The notes under the pieces are model-generated. The model searched no databases and was not told the origin of the DNA. It was given only the letters and a program-made list of their open reading frames with translations. From assembly GCA_964476705.1 (NCBI GenBank), contig CAYZBM010000046.1:1-16786 (forward strand): 16,786 bases of DNA, given 5' to 3'. How positions within the stretch are numbered: position 1 is the first letter of the stretch; each line of letters starts with the position of its first letter. The DNA is from CAYZBM01 sp964476705 (GTDB taxonomy: Bacteria; Pseudomonadota; Alphaproteobacteria; Rickettsiales; UBA6187). Positions 7,455 to 14,771 of this stretch are shown here, piece by piece. The position numbers and the translations under genes were made by a program.

Positions 7455-8183
7455 CTAAAACTTAAACATCAAACCCAAACTCGCAACAAAGCTATCAGCA
7501 TCTTCCCCATTTTTATCAGCAAGACGAGAAGTTGAGCCAAATTTATTTTCATATCTTAAGTCAAAATAAGGAGCAAATTTCTTAGTAATTTCATAGCGGG
7601 TTTGGATGCCAAATTCGCCATTTGTAAAACCGCGACCTATTTCTTGATTTTCTACATTATTAAATGAGAAATTTATTTCTAGATAAGGTTTAAGTATAAT
7701 TTTTTGGGTAAGGTTAAGATCCTGTTCTTCTTTAAGCCTAGCGCTTACATCTCCATCATTACTTACAAATAAATGGGCTTCCGTTTCAAAAAAATATGGT
7801 GCCAAGCCTTTAAAACCCATAGTTAAATAAGTTATATCTTGTGGTTTAGCATCATAACGAAAACCTATTTGCCCGTCCCAAAAATCAGCAATATTTCTAC
7901 TATATAATCCCCAATATTCGGCAGTTGATATTTTATCATCATTTAATAACTCACCTTCACTTTTAAGCCATAATTTATTTATATCACCACCTATTGCTCC
8001 ATCCAAATCCCACCTTGAGACAGTTTTAGCTTTGTCACTACTACCTGTATCTAACTCTAATCTAAAGCTGTGAAACATTTCTGTATTATGTTCATGCCCC
8101 ATATTAATTTCATCTGCTAAAACTAAATTAGGCCAAATAATAAATAAAATAAGGTAAATAATTGTTCTAAAATTAATGTTCAT
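7455..8183 (-). CDS. copB: CopB/PcoB-type outer-membrane copper resistance protein
   Basis: A 242-residue protein with a signal peptide (hydrophobic 5-20, likely cleavage after VLA23), then DEINMGHEHNTEMFH, a short His/Met copper-ligand stretch. The rest alternates as amphipathic beta strands and ends LGLMFKF; the C-terminal Phe is the usual outer-membrane barrel insertion signal. Family motifs seen are the early RLELDTG and W57-DLDGAIGGD-x2-KLWLKSEGE. It is shorter than many CopB proteins because the long Met/His-rich N-terminal region is absent. It probably binds or passes copper at the outer membrane, partnering CopA encoded upstream. A Shine-Dalgarno (AAGGTG) lies 11 bases before the ATG, rather far. 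A palindromic element lies in the 202-base gap from copA. Confidence 0.88.
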   Translation of the reverse strand: MNINFRTIIYLILFIIWPNLVLADEINMGHEHNTEMFHSFRLELDTGSSDKAKTVSRWDLDGAIGGDINKLWLKSEGELLNDDKISTAEYWGLYSRNIADFWDGQIGFRYDAKPQDITYLTMGFKGLAPYFFETEAHLFVSNDGDVSARLKEEQDLNLTQKIILKPYLEINFSFNNVENQEIGRGFTNGEFGIQTRYEITKKFAPYFDLRYENKFGSTSRLADKNGEDADSFVASLGLMFKF

Positions 8184-8248
8184 TATTTGTCATACACCTT
8201 TTTTTCTCTAATATACATTTCTCTAAAAATGGTCCTCTGAAATACTTT

Positions 8249-8392
8249 AAATTGATTATTCTTGAGGAATTTTTAGGCGAAGTTAATTTAGTTACCGCAG
8301 CACATTTTAGTATGAGCCTGTCCCGGATTAAATCCGGGATGAGGACAGCTTTAGTAACCTTCAACGACAAAATTACCAAAAAGAATTAATTT
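8249..8392. repeat. Palindromic repeat element, copy 1 (copA-copB gap)
   Basis: A 144-bp unit whose ends are inverted copies (AAATTGATTATTCTTG on the left; AAATTAATTCTTTTTG when the right end is read in reverse). It shares with the unit at 13630 a 17-base block (8262-8278), TACCGCAGC (8293-8301), TGAGGACAG (8340-8348) and a 23-base identical block (8363-8385), all in the same order. Copy 1 also holds a GC-rich hairpin CCCGGATTAAATCCGGG (8322-8338) not found in copy 2. The right end contains the copA stop codon. Confidence 0.75.
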
Positions 8393-9951
8393 AAAGGCTC
8401 TCCAACTACTATCTTATTCATCATTCCCGACATCATATGATAAAGCAAATGGCAGTGGAATGCCCACTCTCCTGGCGCATCGGCATTTAATAAAACCGAA
8501 TATGATTGTCCAGGTTGAACTATAAAAGTATGCTTATTTGGCATTTTTTCTAATGGTTGCCCATTTTCTAATTGTACAAACATCCCATGTAAATGCATTG
8601 GATGAGCCATCATAGTTCTATTGATAAATTTTAATCTTACTTTTTCGCCATAATGTAAATTAATCGGATCATGCCCATCATAGACTTTACCATTCATTGT
8701 CCAAATATAACGTTCCATATTACCATCTAAGGTCACTATAATTTCACGCTCTGGATTTCTTAAATCTTTCTGCTGCCCTAAATAATGTAGGTCTGAATAA
8801 TTTAAAGTTTTTTTATCTTTTTCAATACCAGTTTCCACCCAACCACTTTTAATTTCTGAAAAATTTGACATATCCATGTTAGGCATATCAGTCATCATAG
8901 TTTCCATATTCATATCTTTCATAGTAAGCAAAGCTCTCTTACGCTTTATCGGCATCTCACCTTTAAGATTTTTATTTGGTGTTAAAGTGCCTAGTGCAAA
9001 ACCGGTCCGATCTATAGGTTCTAAAACTATTGTATAGGCCTTTTCATCTTGAGGCTCAACTATAACATCATAAGTTTCGGCTGGGGCAAATCTAAATTCA
9101 TCAACCATAACTGGCTCAACATTTTGACCATCTGCTGAAACCACCTTCATTTTTAGACCTAATATTCTTACATCATAAAAAGACATAGATGAGGCATTAA
9201 TAAATCTAAGACGAATTTTTTCACCTTTTTTAAATATACCAGTCCAATTCTCTATTGGCGTTTTACCATTAAGCAAAAACTTGTAACCACTAACATCCGA
9301 TAGGTCAGTTGGTGACATTCGCATTTGTCCCCAATCACGTATATTTCTAAAGGCTATTTTAAAGCCAAAGTTTTTTATATCGCTAAAAAAATCAGTGATT
9401 GTCCTTTTACCATAATTATAATAACTAGAATCACTTTTAAGATTATTTAAGATTTTTTCTCCCTTTTCATTAGTAAAATCAGAAACCAAAATTACATAAT
9501 CTCGATCAGTTCTAACTGGCTCTTTTATTTTTGGCTCTATAATTATAGAACCATAATTACCCATCTGTTCTTGAAAACCGCTATGTGAATGATACCAATA
9601 AGTTCCGGATTGTTTTATTTTAAAATGATAGGTAAAAGTAGAATTAGGTTTAATTCCTGGATATCCACTAAATCCTGCAACCCCATCTTGCGAAGCTGGA
9701 ACTAATAAACCATGCCAATGTATAGAAGTTTCTTCTTTTAAATGATTAGTAACTTTAATAGTTACATCTTCACCTTCTTTAAACCTTAAAGTTGGCCCTG
9801 GAAGAGTATTATTAATAGCTATAACTTTAGTTTTTTTACCATCAATCTTAATTTTCTTATAGTCAATATCTAGACTATAAGTACCAGCTATAGCTTGCCT
9901 GCTACATAAAATCATTACTACCAATATCGTAATTAATTTAAATTTATTCAC
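8386..9951 (-). CDS. copA: CopA/PcoA-type periplasmic multicopper oxidase
   Basis: A 521-residue protein from a GTG start. All copper motifs are present (numbered from GTG): H78-W-H80-G, W119-YHSH123, H450-PMHLHG, and H499-C500-HLLYHM for the T1 site. These form the type 1, 2 and 3 centres used to oxidise Cu(I) to Cu(II) in the periplasm. A Met-rich segment (about 344-361, MKDMNMETMMTDMPNMDM) is the typical Cu(I)-binding insert of this family. The N-terminus is a hydrophobic signal peptide (residues ~5-22, SRQAIAG) without a twin-Arg, so it looks Sec-type. The frame is open to an ATG at 9987, but GTG at 9951 is chosen because AAGGAG lies 9 bases upstream and it places the signal peptide at the N-terminus. 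It overlaps the ggt stop by a few bases, so translation is coupled. The last codons and stop fall in the palindromic element. Confidence 0.93.
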   Translation of the reverse strand: MNKFKLITILVVMILCSRQAIAGTYSLDIDYKKIKIDGKKTKVIAINNTLPGPTLRFKEGEDVTIKVTNHLKEETSIHWHGLLVPASQDGVAGFSGYPGIKPNSTFTYHFKIKQSGTYWYHSHSGFQEQMGNYGSIIIEPKIKEPVRTDRDYVILVSDFTNEKGEKILNNLKSDSSYYNYGKRTITDFFSDIKNFGFKIAFRNIRDWGQMRMSPTDLSDVSGYKFLLNGKTPIENWTGIFKKGEKIRLRFINASSMSFYDVRILGLKMKVVSADGQNVEPVMVDEFRFAPAETYDVIVEPQDEKAYTIVLEPIDRTGFALGTLTPNKNLKGEMPIKRKRALLTMKDMNMETMMTDMPNMDMSNFSEIKSGWVETGIEKDKKTLNYSDLHYLGQQKDLRNPEREIIVTLDGNMERYIWTMNGKVYDGHDPINLHYGEKVRLKFINRTMMAHPMHLHGMFVQLENGQPLEKMPNKHTFIVQPGQSYSVLLNADAPGEWAFHCHLLYHMMSGMMNKIVVGEPLN

Positions 9952-11671
9952 CTGCAGCCGCTCCTTCCCTTCGTCCATCCACACCACTAATTAATTGTCC
10001 ATTTTGAATTAAAATACCATGTAATCCACTAGTTAAATCATTAACTATAACTTTATGACCAAGATTTTGTAAAGAAACAGATAATTCAGTTATACGAGTA
10101 TTTTTTTCCAGTTCAATTTCATCTCCAGTTGTCGCATAATGCGGCTGGTTAATTGCATTATCCAGCTCGATATTCCAGTCTAAAACCGCAATTAAAGTTT
10201 GTAATACATAAGAAATTATTCTGGAGCCACCAGGCGAGCCAATAACTAAAAATAATTTATCATTTTTATCAAACACTAAAAGTGGAGACATAGAACTTCG
10301 GGATCTTTTGCCAGGCTCTAAGCTATTTGCTACTTTAACTCCATTTATTTGAGGCACAGAAGAAAAATCTGTTAGTTGATTATTTAAGAAAAATCCTTTT
10401 ACCATTAAGGCAGAACCAAAAGAATATTCAATACTATTTGTCATTGAAACTGCATTTCCTTCTTTATCTACTATACTTAGGTGAGTTGTTGATGGATGTT
10501 CATTAACTATATTAATTACTCCACAACTATTTTGACCTTTTATCTCACCTGCTGGCACAATAGTTAAAGCTTTATCTTTAGAGATTAGTTTTTGACGTGC
10601 TTTTATATAATCAGCATCAAGCATTGCATCTATAGGAACTGAAGCAAATTCACAATCAGCTACATATTTATTCCGATCAGCAAAAGCCAACCTTAAAGCT
10701 TCCATAATAAAATGTACCGGTGTTAGACTATTTGCCAGATAATTTTTTAGATCAATATTTTCAATAGTTTTTAAAGCTTCTAAAATGGCAATAGTGCCAG
10801 AACTAGGCAAGCCCATACCGCAAATTTTATAATCTCTATAATTACCACAAAGGGCCTCATTTTCTTTTGGCCGGTAGTCAATCAAATCTTTAGCCACCAT
10901 AGTTCCTGGCTTAAAAGAATTTTTATGGATAATCTCAACTATAGCATTGGCAATATCACCTCTATAAAAGGCATCGACACCTTTATCGGCTATTTTTCTT
11001 AATGTCAGGGCAAATTCTTTATTTTTTATAATTGTACCTACCGCTTTAATTTGGCTATCTTTAGTAAAATATAAATCTTTGGCCTCTTTAGAATTAATAA
11101 TATACGGAGTTGATTTTATTACTTCATAAAGTCTAGGCGATAAGGGAAAACCATTTTCAGCTAACTCTATGGCTGGCGTAAATAAATCTTTCCAAGCAAG
11201 CTTACCTTCATTTTTATGGGCCAAAGCAAACATTTTTAAAAGTCCAGGAACACCAACCCCAAGACCGCCCTTTAAGGCTTCTAGATATGGCACTGGTTTA
11301 CCATCAGCATTTAAAAACATATCAGCTCTGGCTAAACTAGGAGCTGTTTCACGACCATCAAAGGTTTTAGTTTGATGAGTTTTTTTATCATAATAAACTA
11401 AAAATCCACCACCGCCAATGCCAGATGCTTGCGGTTCAACTAAATTCAAAACCATTTCAGTTGCAATAGCTGCATCGATTGCATTACCACCTTGCTTAAT
11501 TATTCTTTTTCCCGCTTCACTTGCCAATTGATGGGCCGAAACCACCATATAACTTTCAGCTGTTAATACTGTTTTTTTAGCAAATCCGCTTGAAGGCTCT
11601 GGCGCTATTTCTAAGCCAAAAGCATTAGATACACTAAATAATAAGATTGCTATCAAAGACAATATTTTCAT
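9944..11671 (-). CDS. ggt: Gamma-glutamyltransferase (glutathione hydrolase) precursor
   Basis: A 575-residue secreted precursor. The signal peptide is residues 1-19 (hydrophobic 3-13, cleavage near NAFG-LE). The enzyme self-cleaves before a conserved Thr to give large and small subunits: the site is HPSTTHLS, with Thr395 aligned to the E. coli nucleophile Thr391. Other active-site features are present: DGRE (Arg107), the SGIGGGGF loop (83-90), RSSMSP (458-463) and GSPGGSR (478-484). It removes the gamma-glutamyl group from glutathione in the periplasm, giving glutamate and Cys-Gly. It is the first gene of a ggt-copA-copB unit; its stop overlaps the copA GTG. Linkage to copper genes is unusual. 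There is only a weak Shine-Dalgarno. Confidence 0.93.
   Translation of the reverse strand: MKILSLIAILLFSVSNAFGLEIAPEPSSGFAKKTVLTAESYMVVSAHQLASEAGKRIIKQGGNAIDAAIATEMVLNLVEPQASGIGGGGFLVYYDKKTHQTKTFDGRETAPSLARADMFLNADGKPVPYLEALKGGLGVGVPGLLKMFALAHKNEGKLAWKDLFTPAIELAENGFPLSPRLYEVIKSTPYIINSKEAKDLYFTKDSQIKAVGTIIKNKEFALTLRKIADKGVDAFYRGDIANAIVEIIHKNSFKPGTMVAKDLIDYRPKENEALCGNYRDYKICGMGLPSSGTIAILEALKTIENIDLKNYLANSLTPVHFIMEALRLAFADRNKYVADCEFASVPIDAMLDADYIKARQKLISKDKALTIVPAGEIKGQNSCGVINIVNEHPSTTHLSIVDKEGNAVSMTNSIEYSFGSALMVKGFFLNNQLTDFSSVPQINGVKVANSLEPGKRSRSSMSPLLVFDKNDKLFLVIGSPGGSRIISYVLQTLIAVLDWNIELDNAINQPHYATTGDEIELEKNTRITELSVSLQNLGHKVIVNDLTSGLHGILIQNGQLISGVDGRREGAAAGE
9961..9966 (-). promoter_or_regulatory. 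Shine-Dalgarno that sets the copA GTG start
   Basis: AAGGAG on the minus strand, inside the last codons of ggt and 9 bases before GTG at 9951. It is one of the strongest Shine-Dalgarno sequences in the window and supports GTG over the upstream ATG at 9987, which would add 12 charged residues ahead of the signal peptide. Confidence 0.65.
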
Positions 11672-11763
11672 TAGATACTCATTATTAGAAATTTTATGAT
11701 TTAGTTCATTTTTAGGATAATCTATATTTCTATAGTAGCAATATTTTTAAGAAGCCGCGTTAT

Positions 11764-11793
11764 ATTATCAGTATATGCATTTACCAGCATCAA
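11764..11793 (-). promoter_or_regulatory. Possible promoter of the ggt-copA-copB unit
   Basis: On the minus strand TTGATG (11793-11788, 4 of 6) is separated by 18 bases from GATAAT (11769-11764, 5 of 6). It would give a leader of about 86 bases before ggt. I did not find a clear copper-regulator palindrome next to it. Confidence 0.35.
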
Positions 11794-11808
11794 TTTAATT
11801 AATTCCAC

Positions 11809-11867
11809 AAAAATGATTATTTTAGCGATCATTAGACTATATTATGAGTGTTAAAATAATCATTTTT
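11809..11867. repeat. Perfect 16-bp inverted repeat with 27-base loop
   Basis: AAAAATGATTATTTTA (11809-11824) and its exact complement (11852-11867) enclose a 27-base loop. The right arm ends in a T-run on the plus strand, like a terminator, but no gene ends here. It could be an operator pair, the 3' end of a small RNA, or a degenerate palindromic repeat. Confidence 0.55.
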
Positions 11868-11952
11868 TGATTTCTAGAGTTATATTAATAGATAAAAAAC
11901 ATCCCTCAAAACTAAAAAATAACACTAAATATAGCAAATAGTTAAAGTATAC

Positions 11953-11981
11953 TTGCATTAAATGGCATATTTAGTTATAAT
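11953..11981 (+). promoter_or_regulatory. Strong promoter abutting the ATPase start codon
   Basis: TTGCAT (11953-11958), a 17-base spacer, and a perfect TATAAT (11976-11981). The ATG is at 11988, just 6 bases after the -10, so the transcript should begin at or within a base or two of the start codon (leaderless). Confidence 0.6.
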
Positions 11982-11987
11982 AGTCTT

Positions 11988-13433
11988 ATGAAAATAGCTC
12001 AAGAAGAACTAGTAAGCGTTTTAGCGCAGTTTAACCCCTGGTGGCAAGGAGAGAGCTCATCCGAGCTCGCCTTATGGAAAAGAAATGCTTATAAAGAATT
12101 AAAAAACTGGATTTTAGACCCTCCAGCCGCGCGAGCTGTAATGATATCAGGTGCTAGACAAGTTGGCAAAACTACGCTTATGCTGCAAGCAATAAAAGAA
12201 TTGATTGAACTTAATGTACCAGCAAGTAATATACTTTATGCAACTTTTGATCATCCTTTGTTAAAATTAGCTGGAATAGATGCCGTTATAGAAGCATGGA
12301 AATTACGCGAACCAAAAGCAGATGGCCCAGAATATTTATTTCTTGATGAAGCGCAATTTATTTACGAATGGGGAACTTGGGTAAAACATCAAGTGGATTT
12401 TTTTAAATCCAGAAAAATTATATTTACTGGCTCAACTATGCCACTTGTTCAATTACATCAAGAATCTGGTGTTGGTAGATGGCATACTATACGTTTAACA
12501 ACTTTATCCTTTTATGAATATATTCAAATTAAAAAATTAGACTTACCTATTTTCCCTGAAATAAAAAATTTAAGTGAATTATTTTCTTGGCCAAATGCTA
12601 AATTTCTAAAAATGGCAGATCTAGCCTCATCTTATATCGCACATTTTCATGAATATATATTACGCGGTGGCTTTCCTCAAACAGCTCTAGTAAATTCAAT
12701 AAGCCAAGCTCAGAAAATGCTTAGAGAAGATATAGTTGATAAGATCTTAAAACGCGACATGACTGCTCTTTTTGGTGTACGAAGGATTTTAGACCTAGAG
12801 CATACATTCCTCTATTTATGTATGCATGATGGAGGAATTTTAGATATACCAACATTATGTACCAATCTCGAAGTAAAACGTCCTACAGCACAGAATTTTA
12901 TAGAATTATTAGAATCTACTCATCTAATTTATCGTTTACAACCATTTGGCTACGGCAAAGAAATATTACGCGGAAAAGCCAAAATATATTTATCCGATGC
13001 GGCAATTCCACCGGCTATACTACTTAAAGGTAAAGAATTTATCGATAATCCATTATCCTTAAGTATCGCAGCTGAGTCAACTTTACTTAAACATTTATTA
13101 ACATTACGTAATAACAATAATATTCATTTTAGTTATTCACGAAATAATAAAGATTTAGAAGTTGATTTTATAGCGGAAACCGAAGGTAAAATAATTCCTT
13201 TCGAGGTTAAATATATAGCACAAAAAACTAAGCCAAGAGATATTAAAGGTCTTTTAGAATTATGCACTAGGAAAAATATTGATAAAGCATACGTAGTAAC
13301 TAAATCCTTAAACGACTTTGGTCTAATGAAGTTACCTGAAAATTCACCAACACAAATATTATGTATTCCATGTGCAATACTATGCTATTTTATTGGCAAG
13401 ATGGAAATAGATGGAAGATCTTTTGCTGATTAG
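11988..13433 (+). CDS. AAA ATPase with DUF4143-like C-terminal domain
   Basis: A 481-residue cytoplasmic protein. The ATPase domain has Walker A GARQVGKTT (55-63), Walker B YLFLDEAQ (116-123), sensor-like IIFTGST (145-151) and the family motif GR-x5-LTTLSFYEY (163-178, usually LxPLSFxE). A winged-helix-like middle follows (about 262-320). A C-terminal region has E391-V-D393 and E406-V-K408, the PD-(D/E)xK-like pattern of DUF4143 proteins. These ATPases are widespread in bacteria and archaea and their role is poorly known. The ATG has no Shine-Dalgarno and abuts a promoter; no other in-frame start exists upstream of Walker A. It stands alone and converges on the cyd operon with a 15-base gap. 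The extra N-terminal ~45 residues (FNPWWQ...) are part of the family. Confidence 0.87.
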   Translation: MKIAQEELVSVLAQFNPWWQGESSSELALWKRNAYKELKNWILDPPAARAVMISGARQVGKTTLMLQAIKELIELNVPASNILYATFDHPLLKLAGIDAVIEAWKLREPKADGPEYLFLDEAQFIYEWGTWVKHQVDFFKSRKIIFTGSTMPLVQLHQESGVGRWHTIRLTTLSFYEYIQIKKLDLPIFPEIKNLSELFSWPNAKFLKMADLASSYIAHFHEYILRGGFPQTALVNSISQAQKMLREDIVDKILKRDMTALFGVRRILDLEHTFLYLCMHDGGILDIPTLCTNLEVKRPTAQNFIELLESTHLIYRLQPFGYGKEILRGKAKIYLSDAAIPPAILLKGKEFIDNPLSLSIAAESTLLKHLLTLRNNNNIHFSYSRNNKDLEVDFIAETEGKIIPFEVKYIAQKTKPRDIKGLLELCTRKNIDKAYVVTKSLNDFGLMKLPENSPTQILCIPCAILCYFIGKMEIDGRSFAD

Positions 13434-13448
13434 TTTTTACAGACTCTT

Positions 13449-13592
13449 TTACCCCATAATCTTAATTAATAACTTAATTGGATATGAAAGTGTAAGAGCC
13501 GTCAATAAACCAGTAAACCAAAGAATTATAAACCAAGCCCATTCTTTAAGTTGCGGATATTTACTAAAAAAATTATTTACTTTTTTAATCAT
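13449..13592 (-). CDS. Short DUF2474/CydX-like membrane subunit of cytochrome bd
   Basis: A 47-residue protein, one transmembrane helix at about 18-38 (WAWFIILWFTGLL...) preceded by a basic segment and followed by PIKLLIK. The pattern (aromatic W-x-x-x-x-W, then Leu/Gly-rich helix, then K/R-LL) resembles DUF2474 small proteins encoded after cydAB, which stabilise the oxidase like CydX. It lies downstream of cydB in the same direction, separated by a palindromic element. The frame is open upstream to an ATG at 13694, but that extension is translated repeat sequence, so I take ATG at 13592; ATG at 13613 is an alternative. There is no clear Shine-Dalgarno. The family call is by pattern only. Confidence 0.62.
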   Translation of the reverse strand: MIKKVNNFFSKYPQLKEWAWFIILWFTGLLTALTLSYPIKLLIKIMG

Positions 13593-13612
13593 AAAATTAC
13601 CAAAAAGAACCA
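13593..13612. repeat. 20-bp direct repeat, outside copy (identical to 13727-13746)
   Basis: These 20 bases, immediately before the ATG of the CydX-like gene on the minus strand, are identical to the right end of palindromic copy 2 at 13727-13746, 134 bases away in the same orientation. They could be a target-site duplication, a remnant of another copy, or a duplicated cydX leader. Confidence 0.7.
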
Positions 13613-13629
13613 TATCAGATAATATAAGA

Positions 13630-13750
13630 AAATTGGTTATTTTTGAGGAATTTTTAGGCAAAGGCCAGTCAAGATACCGCAGCGTATCCTTCATACGTGA
13701 GGACAGATTGACTAGCCTTTAACGACAAAATTACCAAAAAGAACCAATTT
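13630..13750. repeat. Palindromic repeat element, copy 2 (cydB-cydX gap)
   Basis: A 121-bp unit whose ends are near-perfect inverted copies (AAATTGGTTATTTTTG, and AAATTGGTTCTTTTTG for the right end read in reverse; 15 of 16), with further inner pairing around AAAGGC-AGTCAA. It shares four blocks in the same order with copy 1: 13643-13659, 13675-13683, 13698-13706 and 13721-13743. The right end reaches the cydB stop codon (13749-13751). Confidence 0.78.
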
Positions 13751-14771
13751 AATACATATGTTCATGGCTAGCTTTCCCACGAAATACATAATAACAATAA
13801 GCTGTATAACCCAAAATTAATGGTAACGCCGGAATAACACCAACTAACATTAATGATAATCCAGGGCCTGCGGTCGCTGCATCCCAAATAGTATATTTAT
13901 AAGGAACCAGCCAAGGAAATAAACTAATTCCTAAACCTAAATAACCCATTAAAAATATTAATACACTAAATATAAAAGGTCTATATTCTCTTTTTTTATT
14001 ATGTAGATCGCGCCAGAGCAAAATAAATAAAACAAAAGTAAAAACTGGAATAATCGCTAAATAATAAAGATTTGGTATACTAAACCAAAGCAGAGTTATC
14101 CGCTCATTCATAAATGGCATAAACATACTCACAAAGGCCATAAAAAATCCAACAAAAGCCAAAACATAAGCGGCAACTTTTCTTGACCATTTTAAAGTTA
14201 TATCTTCAGTTTTCATAATTAGCCAAGTAGAGCCAAGCAGTGTATAGCCAAAAACTACTGCTATTCCTGTCATTATACTAAAACCAGTAGCCCAAGAAAA
14301 AGGGCCACCTACAAAATTTCGACCTTGAACTTCAACACCTTGAACAAAAGCACCTAAAATTATTCCTTGGCAAAAAGCTGCGGTTAAAGAACCAAAATGA
14401 AAAACATAATCCCATAATCTCTTGCTATTTTCTTCAGATTTAAATCTAAATTCAAATGCTACTCCCCGCATGATTAGTCCTAAAAGCATCATAATAATTG
14501 GAATATAAAAAGCCGGCAGTAAAATAGAATATGCTAGCGGAAAAGCTGCAAACAACCCTCCCCCTCCAAGCACCAACCAAGTTTCGTTACCATCCCAAAA
14601 AGGAGCAATAGAATTCATCATTCTGTCACGACATTTATCCGATGGCGCAAAAGGAAATAATATACCTATACCTAGATCAAAACCATCAAGCAACACATAC
14701 ATAAAAACTGCAGCCGCTATAAGTAAACCCCAAATTAAAGGTAAGTCGATAAAATTAGAAAAATCAAACAT
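13749..14771 (-). CDS. cydB: Cytochrome bd ubiquinol oxidase subunit II
   Basis: A 340-residue integral membrane protein with about eight to nine helices. Family features are LDGFDLGIG (28-36) and PFWDGNETW (57-65) near the N-terminus, MRGVAFEFRFK (101-111), and a C-terminal AAATAGPGLSLML...FRGKA typical of the CydB/CioB family. It pairs with CydA to hold the haem-bearing quinol oxidase in the inner membrane, reducing oxygen to water without pumping protons. Its ATG overlaps the end of cydA by 8 bases and has a strong AAGGAG 8 bases upstream, so the two are translated together. Its stop lies at the edge of a palindromic element. Confidence 0.95.
   Translation of the reverse strand: MFDFSNFIDLPLIWGLLIAAAVFMYVLLDGFDLGIGILFPFAPSDKCRDRMMNSIAPFWDGNETWLVLGGGGLFAAFPLAYSILLPAFYIPIIMMLLGLIMRGVAFEFRFKSEENSKRLWDYVFHFGSLTAAFCQGIILGAFVQGVEVQGRNFVGGPFSWATGFSIMTGIAVVFGYTLLGSTWLIMKTEDITLKWSRKVAAYVLAFVGFFMAFVSMFMPFMNERITLLWFSIPNLYYLAIIPVFTFVLFILLWRDLHNKKREYRPFIFSVLIFLMGYLGLGISLFPWLVPYKYTIWDAATAGPGLSLMLVGVIPALPLILGYTAYCYYVFRGKASHEHMY

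Larger units (their letters stand above)
11672..11987. other. Divergent intergenic region between ggt and the ATPase gene
   Basis: 316 bases with no credible reading frame. It holds a possible ggt promoter (11764-11793), an AT-rich perfect 16-base inverted repeat (11809-11867) and a strong promoter abutting the ATPase start (11953-11981). I see no tRNA or known riboswitch. Confidence 0.6.

Noticed and set aside
8173..8379. Minus-strand 68-codon frame covering the copA-copB gap
   Set aside because: Most of it is translated palindromic element (LIPDLIRDRL from the GC-rich hairpin) and its end overlaps the copB start out of frame; no sign of a protein.
11169..11375. Plus-strand 68-codon frame
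   Set aside because: It is antisense to ggt; a shadow.
13411..13722. Plus-strand 103-codon frame overlapping the ATPase end and repeat copy 2
   Set aside because: It is antisense to the CydX-like gene and reads through the repeat; no ribosome binding site.
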